Part shown: positions 1 through 12,014 of the stretch, piece after piece | Layout of the letters: each line of letters begins with the position of its first letter | Numbering within the stretch: position 1 is the first letter of the stretch | Assembly: GCA_023525975.1 (NCBI GenBank) | Contig: CM042023.1 | Coordinates: 17,595,501 to 17,659,500, forward strand | Direction: 5' to 3' | DNA: 64,000 bases | Origin: Smallanthus sonchifolius | Taxonomy: Eukaryota > Streptophyta > Magnoliopsida > Asterales > Asteraceae | Notes under the pieces: generated by a model | The model's database searches: none | The model's input: only the letters and a program-made list of their open reading frames with translations | Told to the model about the DNA's origin: nothing | Made by a program: the position numbers and the translations under genes

Positions 1-2
1 AA

Positions 3-218
3 GAATCGCCTTCCAAAAGTTCATTAAATTCATATGTGTTGCCTAAGTCTTCTCACAGTAGGAAATTTAGGCGTAAAAGAATTAAAAATGCTAAAAATTA
101 TTTAAAACGAACTTGGAAAATTAAAAATAATGTTCTATTTGATGACCATGCTTCATCAAAGGATGGTTGTAATTCTGATTCCAATGAGAGGTCATATCCT
201 GACACTAAAATCTCTTGA
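3..218 (+). pseudogene. gag C-terminal tail, Sirevirus copy 1 (fragment)
   Basis: Open frame entering from the window edge and ending at a TGA (216-218). It encodes the basic segment rich in K and R (KFRRKRIKNAKNYLKRT) that lies just after the zinc knuckle of the gag tail in copy 2 (29415-30485, -), followed by an acidic, Asp/Ser-rich end. The two copies differ by only a few residues here. The basic run would suit nucleic-acid binding by the nucleocapsid part of Gag, but that is inference. Upstream gag lies outside the window. Confidence 0.75.
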
Positions 219-297
219 TTGAAACAATTTTGGTCAAATCGTATAAATGGTTCGTTGTGTATAGGGTCAATCAAGAAGAACCGGCGATAACATCTGA

Positions 298-609
298 CAT
301 GTAGATAGTGGATGTTCAAGACATATGACTGGGCACTTTAACTTGCTGCAAGATTATCATCAAATTGATGGAGAGTATGTTGCTTTTGCTTGAAACCCAA
401 AAGGAGGAAAGATTGAAGGACAAGGAACAGTATCAAATGAAGTAAATAGTCTGGAATTTGTCAACTTTGTTCCTCAGTTGAAATACAATCTGATGAGTGT
501 TTCACAGATTTGTGACAAGGACTTTTGTGCTTTATTCAATTCAAAAGAATGTCTTATCTTGAAGCCGGGAGTGGTGGTTCCGGAAGAACTTATTCTCATG
601 CGTGCTCCC
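298..609 (+). pseudogene. copia protease to pre-integrase remnant, copy 1
   Basis: The frame encodes the protease active-site segment VDSGCSRHMTG (Asp-Ser-Gly, about 301-333) and the following stretch up to ELILMRAP. A TGA at 295-297 sits just before it where copy 2 has a sense codon, and a second in-frame TGA lies at 391-393. At about 609-611 the sequence jumps directly to the end of the reverse transcriptase region, so the GAG-pre-integrase domain, integrase and most of RT are gone. The same segment is intact in copy 2 (29368 down to 28990, -). Non-functional. Confidence 0.85.
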
Positions 610-1396
610 GGAAAAATACGTGAAAGAAATTTTGACCAAGTTCAAAATGGCTGATTCCCACCCTGTAAAAACTCCTGTGGAAGTTCGTCTTTGTTTGACT
701 CCTGATGTGGATGGTGAAAGCGTTGATCAGCATCTCTATCACTCTATGATAGGCTCTCTCATGTATCTCACGGCCAGCAGACCCGACATCATGTTTGCAG
801 TGTGCTTGTGTGCACGTTTTCAGGCTAATCCTAAACTCTCTCATTTATCTGCTGTCAAATGTATTTTAAGATATTTAAAGTATAAGCCAAAATTGGGTCT
901 GTGGTATCCTAAAACTGACTTATTTGATCTTGTGGCTTATTCAGATTCAGACTACGGGGGTTGCAACTTAGACAGAAAATCCACTTCTGGAGGTTGTCAA
1001 TTCCTTGGCAACCGCCTTGTCTCATGGCAATGTAAGAAACAATCCACCGTTTCCCAATCCACCGCCGAAGCCGAATACATTACCGCAGCCCTCTGTTGTT
1101 CCCAAGTCAGATGGATACACCATCAGATGCTTGACTATGGGATCACATTCCATGAGACACCCATTCTGTGTGACAACATTGCTGTTCCCCATATCACCAA
1201 AAACCCCGTTCAGCATTCCAAAACAAAACACATTGAAATCAAACATCACTTTATCCGTGATTGTGTGGAAAAGAAGCATATTCAAATTGTTGAAGTCAAA
1301 ACTAATAAACAAACCGCAGACATCTTCACAAAGGCTTTTGACTCTACCAGATTTGCCCAACTGGTGGAGATGCTTGGAATGATCAACTTTCAGTAA
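610..1396 (+). pseudogene. copia RT C-terminus plus RNase H, copy 1
   Basis: The continuous frame begins in the last helix of reverse transcriptase (EKYVKEILTKFKMADSHPVK) and runs through the copia connection domain into RNase H. Landmarks are YLTASRPDIMFAV, the DSDYGGCNLDRKSTSG motif, STAEAEYI and the terminal DIFTKAF. It ends with TAA at 1394-1396 and keeps the last dozen residues that copy 2 loses to a premature stop. A chance ATG at 602 opens the frame just before the deletion junction; no real start exists here. RNase H would remove template RNA during reverse transcription, but without RT this copy cannot act alone. Confidence 0.88.
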
Positions 1397-1889
1397 ATTG
1401 TATGAATAGTATTCTTTTTTTTTTTCTAAATTCTGTTTAATTGTCAAAGAAAATTCCAAAAAGATTTTATTTTTATGTACAGTTTCTACGCAAATCTTTT
1501 GGGGGAGAAATATAATATTGAAAAGAATTGCTGTGTATATAATCTTACAAGTGGTTTTGAGTTGCAGGAAAAATTGAATCTGACCTTTGAGAAATGATAG
1601 TGTCTGATCTCATCTCTTGGACATGGAATACACCAAAAGCGATGGTGTTTACGGAGTTATAGCTGGTAGGCCCGACATATGGTTAAAACTTGTAAGTAGT
1701 GTGAAAACCTAATATATATATATATATATATATATATCTCATACTTGTGTGTTTGAACCCATTATTGAAACATCTAACCCATTTTTATATCTAAGAAAAC
1801 CAATTCAATCAGATACAGGCTTACGTATTGGATTTCTATTCATACGCAGTGACCGTCAATATAACGATATTTACCACCGATGACCCCGT

Positions 1890-2125
1890 ATGTTTTGCTT
1901 ACGCAAAGATCTCGGGTGCTCATCCTTTTCCTATCCACTTGGATGATTTGACCCCATCTGTTTGCTTACGCAAAGATCTCGGGTGTTCAACATTTTTCTA
2001 TCCGCTTGGATAATTTTACGACTTCTTCTGTTTTGCTTACGCAAAGATCTAGAATGCTCGTACCTTTTTAATATCTACTTGGATATATTTTATTTTAATT
2101 TTCTAAATCCACTTGGATATCTTAT
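1890..2125 (+). repeat. ~70-bp tandem repeat in Sirevirus spacer, copy 1
   Basis: Three degenerate units, each with GCTTACGCAAAGATCT followed some 30 bp later by a TATCCACTTGGAT-like block. The last unit is partly duplicated again (CCACTTGGATATC). The same units are at 26030-26250 in copy 2 on the other strand, so they belong to the element family. Confidence 0.8.
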
Positions 2126-2507
2126 TTTATTTTGGTGGTACTTTGACATTACTAAGACGGTACCTTGGTTAATCAGAAAGAGATGATAGGATGAAGATGG
2201 GTACTTCTTGAGGATTGATAGGTTTTCAAAATCATTTTATTTTAATATGTGGGGTACACCTTGTATATTGCTTAAATGGTACCTTTTAATCACATGAAAT
2301 ATTAGTACAAACAAATGTTTGGGTTTACTTTGCACAAATATCAGCTATCTTCAGGGACTGACCAGATCAGAACTCATGTTGGATCAGAACTCATGTTGGA
2401 TCTTTTTCAAGAAGATAAGTGTAAATATCTTGTGTATAATTTCATTTCTATAGAAAGTCTGTTTTAACAGTGTATATATGTTAGTCTTATTTCTGTTCTT
2501 TGAACTA

Positions 2508-2660
2508 TCGAAACTAGTTGTACTTATCGAAACTACTTTGTGCATATCGAAACTACTTTGACATATCGAAACTACTTTGTGCATATCGAAACTACTTTGA
2601 ACTATCGAAACTAGTTGTTCATATCGAAACTAGTTTGCCCTATCGAAACTAGTTGTTTCG
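2508..2660 (+). repeat. Array of eight ATCGAAACTA motifs, copy 1
   Basis: The decamer ATCGAAACTA recurs about every 18-20 bp. Several units are followed by GTT or GTTTCGA, giving partial or full palindromes. The mirrored array in copy 2 is at 25448-25610. See the finding on the family-wide palindrome. Confidence 0.9.
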
Positions 2661-3214
2661 ACAGGGGCATTTTTGTCTTTTATCTTACGAAAAATTAAAT
2701 GCCTTCATAATCAATCCCTCCCTTCATACTGAGTTTCACTCGTCTTTTTCGAACCCTCTTACCTTCTCTGTCAAAAGCAAAAATCTCTCAAGCCTTTGGT
2801 CTGAGTTGCAAGAAATCAGTGTTAATCACCCGATTTTCCCCCGTTGTCACCATCGTCTCCATCATCAGGTAACGTCTCACTACTTCCTACAGATGATTTT
2901 TCAAATCAGCAGACCAAAGGTTTCAAAAATTCAAAATCTGTTTGACTAAATCTTCATAATAACAGTCGTTTTTGTGCTTATCCGCGTTTACAAACATCTC
3001 TATCATCTTTGAACTCATGATTAATGTGTACTCTTGCAGATAACAGTCTCATATTTGGTAAGATGAAGTTCCGTCACTAACAGGCCACTCTAAACCCTTC
3101 TTTAAATTGTCTATATTAGTCTAAGTATCGTGAATCAAAAGGGGTTTGGGTTTCAAAACCAAGTAGTTTTGACAAAAGGGATTCAACACTTTCAAAATTT
3201 CTCAAAAGATTTTT

Positions 3215-3355
3215 CATCGAAACTACTAGTTTCGACACCCAAACTTGCCCTAGTATCTCTGATCGAAACTAGTTAGTTAAATTAACTAGTTGTTTCGATA
3301 AAGTTGTTTGTTAAATTAACCAAGTTCATCTCAATCGAAACTAGTTGTTTCGACA
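3215..3355 (+). repeat. Second palindrome cluster in Sirevirus spacer, copy 1
   Basis: Several ATCGAAACTAGT and AGTTTCGA half- and full-sites, separated by T-rich sequence, lie 100-240 bp before the env-position ATG. The equivalent cluster in copy 2 is at 24655-24900. Confidence 0.85.
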
Positions 3356-3455
3356 GTAAGGTTTTCAAATTTTTTCTAAGTGTTGGTACATCTTGTTTCG
3401 ATTAAGTATATTCAGAAACTTCACTTATTATGCACAACTGATGAATTTTACAGGT

Positions 3456-4004
3456 ATGGATCTCTTATTCGTAAAGAGACACAATGTCTGTGCATTTCTT
3501 AATGCCAATGATCCAAAAGCTGCAGAATCCACTCGTGTCTTAAACTTCCTTGCAAACTCTAACATCAGCTTTGCCATCAGCAACAACCTGCCAGTGTTTG
3601 AGATTTCTATAAGGGAATTTTTGGAGACTGCTGAGATCATCACAGTTGAGAATGTGGAGCACATCAGAGCAACTGTGCTTGGTCAAGAAGTCGTATTTTC
3701 TGAAGCTACTGTTAGAGAGGTGCTGCAGTTCAATGACAACCCAAATGCACCAATTGAGTTTCCTATCTTTTATATTAAAGAATGTTTCAGAAGATTAGGT
3801 CATCCAGAAGAATTCAAAAATGGTCAGATAATCAAGAATTCCCTACCAAGCCACTGGAGATACATAGTGCACGTGTTTATTCACTGCCTGTCAATCAGAA
3901 AAGGAGGTTTTGACTTAGCAAACAGTACACTGGGCTCAGCAATTTTGGGGTTAGTCAAGGGAAGAGACTACAATTTCTCTGGCTTCATCTTCAGACAATT
4001 AAAG
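3456..4004 (+). pseudogene. env-position ORF 1, N-terminal part (interrupted by Gypsy-1), copy 1
   Basis: ATG at 3456 opens 183 codons that run exactly to the Gypsy-1 insertion; the same frame resumes at 14841. I chose this ATG rather than 3393 because a consensus 3' splice site (TTTTACAG) ends just before it in both copies. The N-terminal region looks globular (MDLLFVKRHNVCAFLNANDP..., FRRLGHPEEFKNG, LPSHWRYIVHVFIHCL). I recognise no domain. Its place between pol and the 3' LTR is where Sireviruses carry an env-like gene, but I see no signal peptide or membrane segment here. Broken by the insertion, so not expressible as one protein. Confidence 0.75.
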
Positions 4005-6825
4005 TGTCACACCCCGGCCGGCGGCGGATTAAACGCCGGGGCTGACGCGGTTGTTCATAAGCACATGATCATCTATTATTAAATGACAATATTTATTCAT
4101 CAACTTAAAATCATCCGTTACATAGGGAATGGAAAATGAAACGTTCAAAACATAACATAATTTAAATTTAACTAGGTCCAAGTCCTAGATAAGCAGGTAG
4201 GATCCTCAAATAGGTGCACCTGAAACATGCGAGTAAATGTCAACTACAAGTAGTTGGTGAGCAACATAGGTTTTGACACTAACAAAGGTTAAGTAAAAAG
4301 TGTTTGTAATTCAATACTGTTCAAAGCGTAACTATGGCATAAATGTGAAAACATACAAAGTTCCAAGCGTACAATTCAATCCGTAGTAAATGGAAAACTG
4401 GTAAGTACAATCCCACTGATTGTGTTTTGGAAAAATAGTAATATGGTACACACAAAACCCGCCAAGGTTCGTGTTAACTGGAATCGGATTCCCCTATAAA
4501 TGATCATGTTAGGTACTACCTTAGGCCTGGGTAGCAGGTTAATGAATGTACTAGCATGAACACATGTAATGGTCACCAAGTAGTTTAAGACATAAAGCAC
4601 TTAGTAAATAGCATGAGAACATTGGTATTGAATTTGGTAAGCATGGTAAGTAAACATGTTCCACCCCGAGTATTTGTAAACAATAGTAAAAAGAAAGGGG
4701 GCTATGAACTCACTTGTATTGAAGCTAGAGTTGGTATGAATAGGTCTCGTGAGGATTTCTCACAATGAACCTACATAGATAATGATACTCTAAATTTAAT
4801 GTGTGTCTAAATGGAATTGAGGAAATATTGGGACTTTAGGGTTTCATGGGACTTGGGATTGGATATGGGACTTGTACAAGTTTGAAGAACAATATATATT
4901 GGTAAGGATAGGTTAATACTAATTAGAGTTAATTAGAAACCTTAATATATGGGTTTTGTAAAGATAATAAATTGTTTGAATTTATATAGTTATTATGAAA
5001 TGATTAAACAAATGGATTATGAAATAGATAAATGTTTATATTATTCTAAGAACAATAAATTAGGGATTGGATTGCTAGTACGTTTAGTATAAAATTATTC
5101 TAAAATAATTAGTAAATAATTTAAAAGACTTAAATAATTATTTTAGGTAAATAAGATAATTATTTTAAATTACTACAATATTTTCTTTTACTGAAATGGT
5201 AAATAAAAGGGTATTAAATAGGTAGTAATATAAGTAAGCTCCAAATGAAATAAACTTGCATAATTATAAATCCAAAAATAATTATTTAAGTATCTCCATA
5301 ATTTAAGATAATTATACTCACCAAAATAATTGTTTATAGATTCTAATAATAATTTAGACATTATAGTCGTGTAACAAAATAAATAATTTAGCTAATTTGT
5401 CTAACCATTTATTTATTTGAGATTTTATAAGTGGTTTATTGTATTATTAATAAAATAGTAACAATATGTAAATTTGTATTTTCTGCTTTTATATAAAAGA
5501 AATCTTACAGAATATATATAATTTATTTTTTTTGGAATTTTTAATTATAAAATAATGCATTTAAATAATTAAACAAAAATAAAATCCCAAAACTGGGTCC
5601 AACCGGAATCGAACCCGTGAGTCTGGGTACTCCCGTCGTCCCCAAAGGCACCCGAAACCCTAGCCCCCTGATTCGCCCGTTCAGGCTATTGTTCGAGCCT
5701 GATTTCATGGGGCTTTCGTTCCCCTTGTTCGTACGAACCCAATGATCCCAAGAATACCTGAAACGAATACGTAGATCGTGAGATTGAGGAGCCGGAGCAG
5801 GTCCGTGTTCGTCGGCCAAGAATGGAGATTTAGGGGTCATTCGAGACGCGTTTAGGAGTATGGCAAGCTTGTAATGGGTGTCGCCTATGATCTGGGTCAG
5901 TTATTTATAGGTAATTCGGGTAGGAATCAATCGATCGATTGCACGAGTTCTTTAATGGTTTTCGGTTACGATTTGAACCATCTATTGCTCGTAAAAGATC
6001 GATTAAATCGGAAAGGTGGATCGATTGGATACCCCGCATGATTGGCCAGTTTCGGATTCGAGTGAGAACGTCCCTGTCACGAGTTCGCAGTTTGGGTTCA
6101 AGAACCGGTCGGAGGAAAGAGTCGAACCCACGATCGATTTGGAAGAAAAGGTTTCTCCCGGATTTTTCAGTGTAGTCCCTGAGGTTTCAGAGTTGGCAAA
6201 ACAGACCCTCAGACTTTCAAAGTTTTATTATTTTATGTACAACTTGGATTTTAGTTTAAGTTAGGGTTTCAGAATTTACATTATCAACCCTGTACTTTTA
6301 TAAAGTATGGAATCATTAAATTTAGAACTTTTTATAAAATCATTTGAATCATTTAGTTAAAATTAAAGGTTATAATAATAATAAAAATGTAATTTACTAA
6401 CTAAGATTAATTAAGACACATAAATCCAATTATTTATTTGTTATTAATGGATTTGAAATAATTGCATAAATATATTTATATAATTAAAATGGTTTTATTT
6501 CTACTAATTCCCATTTACTTAAAAGAAAAATATTAAGTAATTAATACAATCTTTCAATTATAATTTGGTATTTTTATAAATATGTGTGTTAATATATTTA
6601 TGTAGGTTTTGAAATATATGTATATTTATTTATTTAGTAGAGTAATAATAAATACTTATATAATTTCTTTAAATAAGTATCTATCATTTTGTAATAATGG
6701 TATTCAATGCATGCATGTATAAATACATTAGGTAATTTATTGTAATTGATAGATGTACCCATAAAATAAAGAAATTACAATGTCGAACAAGTTCAAATAA
6801 AGGTTGGAATTTCTTGGAGATTACA
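4005..6825 (-). repeat. 3' LTR of Gypsy-1 (2821 bp)
   Basis: Near-identical to 12015-14835. On - it starts TGTAATCTCC and ends GTGTGACA. A TATAAATA box on - is at 5902-5909. A tRNA-like B box (GGGTTCGATTCC on -) is at 5605-5616. Much of the remainder is AT-rich. It contains no gene I can support. Confidence 0.95.
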
Positions 6826-6839
6826 GTCTCCCCTACTTT
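6826..6839 (-). promoter_or_regulatory. Polypurine tract, Gypsy-1
   Basis: AAAGTAGGGGAGAC on - abuts the 3' LTR. A small inverted repeat (AATTTC/GAAATT, 6844-6860) sits between it and the end of the integrase frame. Confidence 0.9.
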
Positions 6840-6862
6840 AGAAAATTTCATCCCGAAATTGA

Positions 6863-9800
6863 TTAGGAAGAGGGTCCTGGAAATAGATGTGGGTATTTGG
6901 CCTTCATTTGATCCTCACGTTCCCAAGTGAACTCAGGGCCACGTTTGGATTCCCATCGAACCTTAACGATTAGAATTTGACTTCGCTTGAGTTGCTTAAC
7001 TTCTCGGTCCATGATCTCGACGGGCTTCTCCACGAAGTGCATAGTTTCGTCAATGTGAATCTCGTCGAGTGGTATGTGGAGATTCTCGTCAGCTAAGCAT
7101 TTCTTTAAGTTCGAGACATGAAATGTCGGATGAACGTTACTGAGTCCTTCGGGTAGGTCCAACTTATAGGCTACTTTTCCAATCCGCTCAAGGATTTTAA
7201 AAGGGCCCACGAATCATGGCGCAAGTTTCCCTTTCTTTCCAAAACGAACTACGCCTTTCCAAGGGGATACCTTGAGAAGAACCAGATCGCCAACCTGAAA
7301 TTCTAAGGGTTTTCGACGTTTGTCGGCATAGCTCTTTTGCCGACTTCTTGCTGCTAGAAGGTTGTCTCGGATTAACATTATCTTATCGGAAGTCTCTTGA
7401 ATCAGTTCAGGACCAGTGATTTGTGATTCACCGATTTCCGCCCAGCAGACAGGAGAGCGGCTCTTCCGACCATAAAGTGCTTCAAAAGGAGCCATGTTAA
7501 TGCTTGTGTGATAACTGTTGTTGTATGAGAACTCGACTAGGGGTAGGTGTAAATCCCAGTTTCCCTTGAAGTCAATGGCACAGGCTCTAAGCATATCTTC
7601 GAGGGTTTGAATCGTTCGTTCGGACTGACCATCGGTTTGCGGATGGTAAGCCGTACTAAGATTCAGCTGAGTGCCCAAGGCTGATTGTAAGGATTGCCAG
7701 AAACGAGAGGTGAATCGTCCATCATGATCAGAAATAATGTTGAGAGGTACACCGTGACGAATAACGATCTCATCAATATAGATTCGAGCTAATTTCTCGA
7801 CTCGGTAGTCCTCACGTATGGGTATGAAATGAGCGGATTTTGTCAAGCGGTCGATGATTACCCAAATGCTATTATGCCCACGAGATGTTTGTGGGAGTTT
7901 GGTTATAAAATCCATGGCAATACACTCCCATTTCCACACGGGAATCTCGGGTTGTTCAAGTAATCCGGATGGGCGCTGGTGCTCGGCTTTAACCTTCAAA
8001 CAAGTAAGGCATTTGGACACATAGAGGGCAATGTCCTTCTTCATACCAGGCCACCAGTATTGGGTACGGAGATCCATGTACATTTTGTCTGCACCAGGAT
8101 GCACAGAGTAACGCGTCTTGTGAGCCTCGTTCATGATAAAGGTACGAAGGTTGTCACGGTCCGGAATCCAGATACGATTTAGAAAGTAAAGTAATCCATT
8201 GGGTTTGGTTTCAAGTTGGAGTTCAGCACCACATGACATTTCATTGTACATGTTTCCTTCAGTGACAGAAAGATGTTGTGCTTCTAGGACGCGAGTTTGA
8301 ATATCATTTTGGATTCGAATGCTGTGGATCTTGATAGGTTCCTTACGGCTAAGAGCATCAGCCACTACATTCGCCTTACCAGGATGATAACGAATATTAC
8401 AGTCGTAGTCATTTAGGAGTTCAACCCAACGCCTTTGCCTCATGTTGAGCTCCTTTTGATTGAAGATGTGCTGGAGACTCTTATGATCGGTGTAAATCTC
8501 ACATTTGGTACCATATAGGTAATGTCTCCAAATTTTAAGAGCAAATACAACCACACCCAACTCAAAATCGTGCGTCGTATAATTCTTCTCATGGATTTTG
8601 AGTTGTCGGGACGCATAAGCAATCACTTTGCCCCGCTGCATTAGTACACAACCAAGGCCTAAGTGGGAAGCGTCACAGTAAATGACAAAGTCTTCGGTTC
8701 CATCAGGAAGAGTCAGGATAGGAGCCTCACACAGTTTCTGTTTCAGGGTTTGAAAGACTTCCTCTTGTTTTGGTCCCTACTCGTAGGGTTTTCCTTTGTG
8801 AGTTAAGGCTGTGAGTGGTACCGTGATCTTTGAAAAGTTTGCTATGAAACGAAGATAATAGCCCGCTAAACCAAGAAACGAGCGGACTTCGGTAGGGGTC
8901 TTTGGAGCTTGCCAGTTCTTTACCGCCTCAATCTTAGCGGGATCTACGTGAATACCCTTCTCGTTGACTATGTGTCCCAAGAATTGGACTTCCTTTAGCC
9001 AAAATTCACATTTGGAGAACTTAGCGTATAATTGCTCCTTCTTCAATAGGTCCAAAACCAAACGCAAGTGTTCCTCATGTTCTGCTTTTGATTTTGAATA
9101 GATAAGAATGTCGTCAATGAAAACGATTACAAACTTGTCCAAGTACGGCTTGCACACTCGGTTCATAAGATCCATGAATACTACGGGTGCATTGGTTAGT
9201 CCGAATGGCATAACCATGAACTCGTAATGACCATATCTTGTACGAAAGGCTGTCTTGGGGATATCGGATTCGAGGACTCGTAACTGGTGATAACCAGAAC
9301 GAAGATCAATCTTAGAGAAATAAGTCGAGCCTTGAAGTTGATCAAATAAATCGTCAATCCTCGGAAGTGGATAACGGTTCTTCATAGTAAGCTTGTTAAG
9401 TTCCCGATAGTCGATGCACATTCTGAAAGAACCATCCTTCTTTTTGACAAATAAAACAGGTGCTCCCCAAGGGGACACGCTAGGACGAATAAATCCTTTG
9501 TCAGAAAGTTCTCGAAGTTGACTTGAAAGTTCCTGCATCTCTGATGGTGCAAGACGATAAGGTGACTTAGCCACGGGGTTTGCTCCTGGCACTAGGTCAA
9601 TACGGAACTCAACTTGACGTTTGGGAGGAAGACCAGGTAAGTCTTCGGGGAAAACTTCAGGAAAGTCTTTGATTACTGGAATGTCTTGAAGATTCTTATC
9701 CTTGACTTTTCGTTCCACAATATGGGCTAAGAATGCCACACATTTCTTCCGTAGGTACTTTTGTGCGGTAGTGCAAGACATAAGCTTGAGTCCTTTCGAC

Positions 9801-10867
9801 GGCTTCTCACCATAGACGTTCAAAATGTCACCCGAGTCAAGTGGGATACGAATGTACTTGTCAAAACAGACGACTTCAGCATGGTGCTTGGTCAGCCAGT
9901 CCATGCCTACTATGATGTCGAAACCTCCGAGAGCCATAGGAATAAGATTGATTGAAAAGTCATGATCGTTCAAGGTTAAGGTACAATCTCTAATGATGGT
10001 GTCACATGAAACAGAATAACCATCCGCTACTAAAATATCAAAGGGTTTGTCTAACTTAGCTCGACTCATAGCGAGTTGTGGTTCAAATTCAAAGGACACG
10101 AAACTCCTATCGGAACCAGTATCAAATAGGATGGAAGCATATTGCTGATTAATTGGAAACGTACCGTTCACCACATCGTTGTTTGCTTGTGCCTTATTGG
10201 CATTGATGTTGAAGGCACGTCCTCGAGCTACGGGGTTTACATTCCCCTGATTCACATTTCCCCGGTTCATATTCCCCTGGTTCCTGTTTCCCTGAATCAT
10301 GTTACCTTGGTTCCCGTTCCCCTGTATCATGTTGCCTTGATTCATGTTGGCTTGGTTCACAATGACCAACCTAGGGCAACGGTTCCTGAAATGATTTGGG
10401 TCTCCACACTCGTAGCAAGCACGACCCTGGGCGATAGCGGCAGGGACAAGGACATTAGGTTGATTAGCTTGGTTAGCTCGGGGAGCAGCACGACAGATGT
10501 TAGCCGTATGCCCAGATCGTCCACAATTGGTGCATAGACGACATGGCATGTAGGTAGTATGATGGAGCTGGCAGGTGTTACACAGAGGTAGAGTCCCCAC
10601 ATAAGGCTTCTTGTTGGGGTTGTAGGCAGTAGGGGCTACTTGCGCTAAAGGAGTAGCAGGTGTGATAATGGCAAAGTTCCTGCCCTTCCTTTTCCTGTTA
10701 TTGAAGGAAGACTCAGACTTGGTCTCCTTGAGGGGTTCAGTAGTGGCTTTCTCAATGGTCTTCTTGACACCCTTTTTAGATAGAGTCCCTGCCTTAACAT
10801 GATTGTCTGACAGGGTTGCTGCGAGACGGATGGCTTCCTCGAGAGTGGTTGGGTTACTACCCAAAAC
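6863..10867 (-). pseudogene. pol of Gypsy-1 (two in-frame stops)
   Basis: Contains the end of Gag with two zinc knuckles (CTNCGRSGHTANIC, CYECGDPNHFRNRC, about 10400-10520), then an aspartic protease (LFDTGSDRSF, near 10120). RT follows with YRELNKL and catalytic FIDDILIYS near 9110, then RNase H (YTDHKSLQHIF), the integrase HHCC region (YWWPGMKKDI...CLTCLKVKAEH) and the integrase core (MDFITKL, HPQTDGQSERT). It ends in a chromodomain-like tail (HPTFHVSNLKKC...VRWESKRGPEFTWE). A TAG at 8777-8779 between RT and RNase H, and a TGA just before the tail (about 7211-7213), each look like a single transition. The element therefore cannot make an intact polyprotein. Confidence 0.95.
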
Positions 10868-11436
10868 AATGTCCTGATTTGCATGGGCAGACCATTGATG
10901 TACTTCTCAATGGCTCGCGAGAGAGGAGTGACCATATGGGGCCCTAGTAGGCTAAGCTCATGAAAGCGGGTGGTATAGGCAAGGCTTTCACCACTGTCTT
11001 GTTTGAGATCCCAGAATTCAGCTTCTAGTTTCTTGACCTCATTACAGGGGCAAAACTCATCGGTCATGAGTGCTTTCACATCGGCCCAAGGCAAGGCTAG
11101 TGCAACCTCTATCCCACGGTTACGCTTTTCTCCATTCCACCATGTTAATGCCCTCTTCTGGAAGACACTAGTAGCATAACGAACCTTCAGGTTCTCAGGA
11201 CAGTCAGCATTGATGAAAGTCTCCTCAATGCTTTCAAACCATTGGAGAAGTCCAGTAGCTCCTTCGTTCCCATAAAACTTGGTGGGGTTGCAGGAGTTAA
11301 AGTGTTTGAATGTATATGCGGGATTCCTTGGTGCAGCATTCTGGTTCAGTTGATTGACCATAGTTGGTAGGATTGTAGCCATTTGCTGAATGATCCTATC
11401 GGTAAGGTTGTGCCTACGCTCATGACGGGGAGGCAT
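10868..11436 (-). pseudogene. gag of Gypsy-1 (frameshifted)
   Basis: ATG at 11434-11436 (MPPRHERRHN); an upstream in-frame ATG at 11502 is less likely because it adds leader sequence. The protein is a retrotransposon Gag: RYATSVFQKRALTWWN, a conserved AEFWDLKQDSGESLAYTTRFHEL block and HMVTPLSRAIEKYINGLP. Near 10863-10870 the frame is offset by one base at a short T/A run, and the expected continuation (NPTTLEEAIRLAATL) is read in another frame. Gag would form the cytoplasmic particle that packages element RNA; here it cannot be joined to the zinc knuckles and Pol in one frame. Confidence 0.9.
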
Positions 11437-11995
11437 TCTACAAACGGGTGAATAAAAGTTCATAAGATGTGAATCACGTATAAGAGTTTGCAATTTAATC
11501 ATGAGATATTAGGTGAAACATAGATGGTACCCTATTGGGCACATTGGCTTATCAAGGTATTTTAAGTCTTTCTAATGTTTAAGAAGTCATGCTTTAGCCT
11601 ATAAGTGGACACTCATCCCAAGAATTCCCAGGAAAACATAACTGGTCCATCGGTTGATTTGGATTTATACGAAATGCTTTCCTAGACAGAACTCCCAGAA
11701 TACAGGCATCCACCCTTCCGGATTGGACAAGTTCTCATTCATTAGTTAGAGCTTACATACCTTTGACGAGAGTTTCCATCGGATTAGATTATTAAGTCTA
11801 AGTGTAAGTTTCATGTAGACTCTTGAATGTCGTAGTTCATGGAATTGTATCAGGTAATCAAAAATAGATAGATGTAGGTAAGCATGCATAGTAAAGATAG
11901 TGTGGAGTTCCTAATAAAAGACACGAGTTAAACTCATGTTTGGGACTCCTAGGTTATAGTCTAGGTCATGTGTCTAATAACATAATTCCCTATAA
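11437..11995 (-). other. 5' leader of Gypsy-1
   Basis: About 560 bp between the primer site and the gag ATG. No ORF or repeat stands out. It would contain the packaging signal by analogy with other elements, which cannot be recognised from sequence. Confidence 0.6.
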
Positions 11996-12011
11996 CCTGG
12001 CTCTGATACCA
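11996..12011 (-). promoter_or_regulatory. Primer binding site (iMet tRNA), Gypsy-1
   Basis: On - the sequence TGGTATCAGAGCCAGG follows the 5' LTR after a 3-nt gap. It is complementary to the 3' end of plant initiator methionine tRNA, the usual primer for plant gypsy elements. Confidence 0.93.
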
Positions 12012-12014
12012 ATC

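Larger units (their letters stand above)
1397..3455 (+). other. Non-coding spacer between pol and the env-position ORFs, copy 1
   Basis: About 2 kb without a convincing gene. It contains a T-run, a polypurine motif TTTTGGGGGAGAAA near 1497-1510, an (AT)n microsatellite near 1712-1737, a ~70-bp tandem repeat (1890-2125), an array of ATCGAAACTA motifs (2508-2660), more palindromes around 3215-3350, and a possible splice acceptor TTTTACAG ending at 3453, just before the ATG at 3456. The same arrangement occurs in copy 2 at 24560-26776. Sirevirus env-like genes are thought to be expressed from spliced RNA; that this acceptor is used here is inference. Confidence 0.7.

Noticed and set aside
2508..2660. 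Regular short repeats resembling a CRISPR array
   Set aside because: The spacers are near-identical and short, the genome is a plant nuclear one, and the motif is part of a retrotransposon family.
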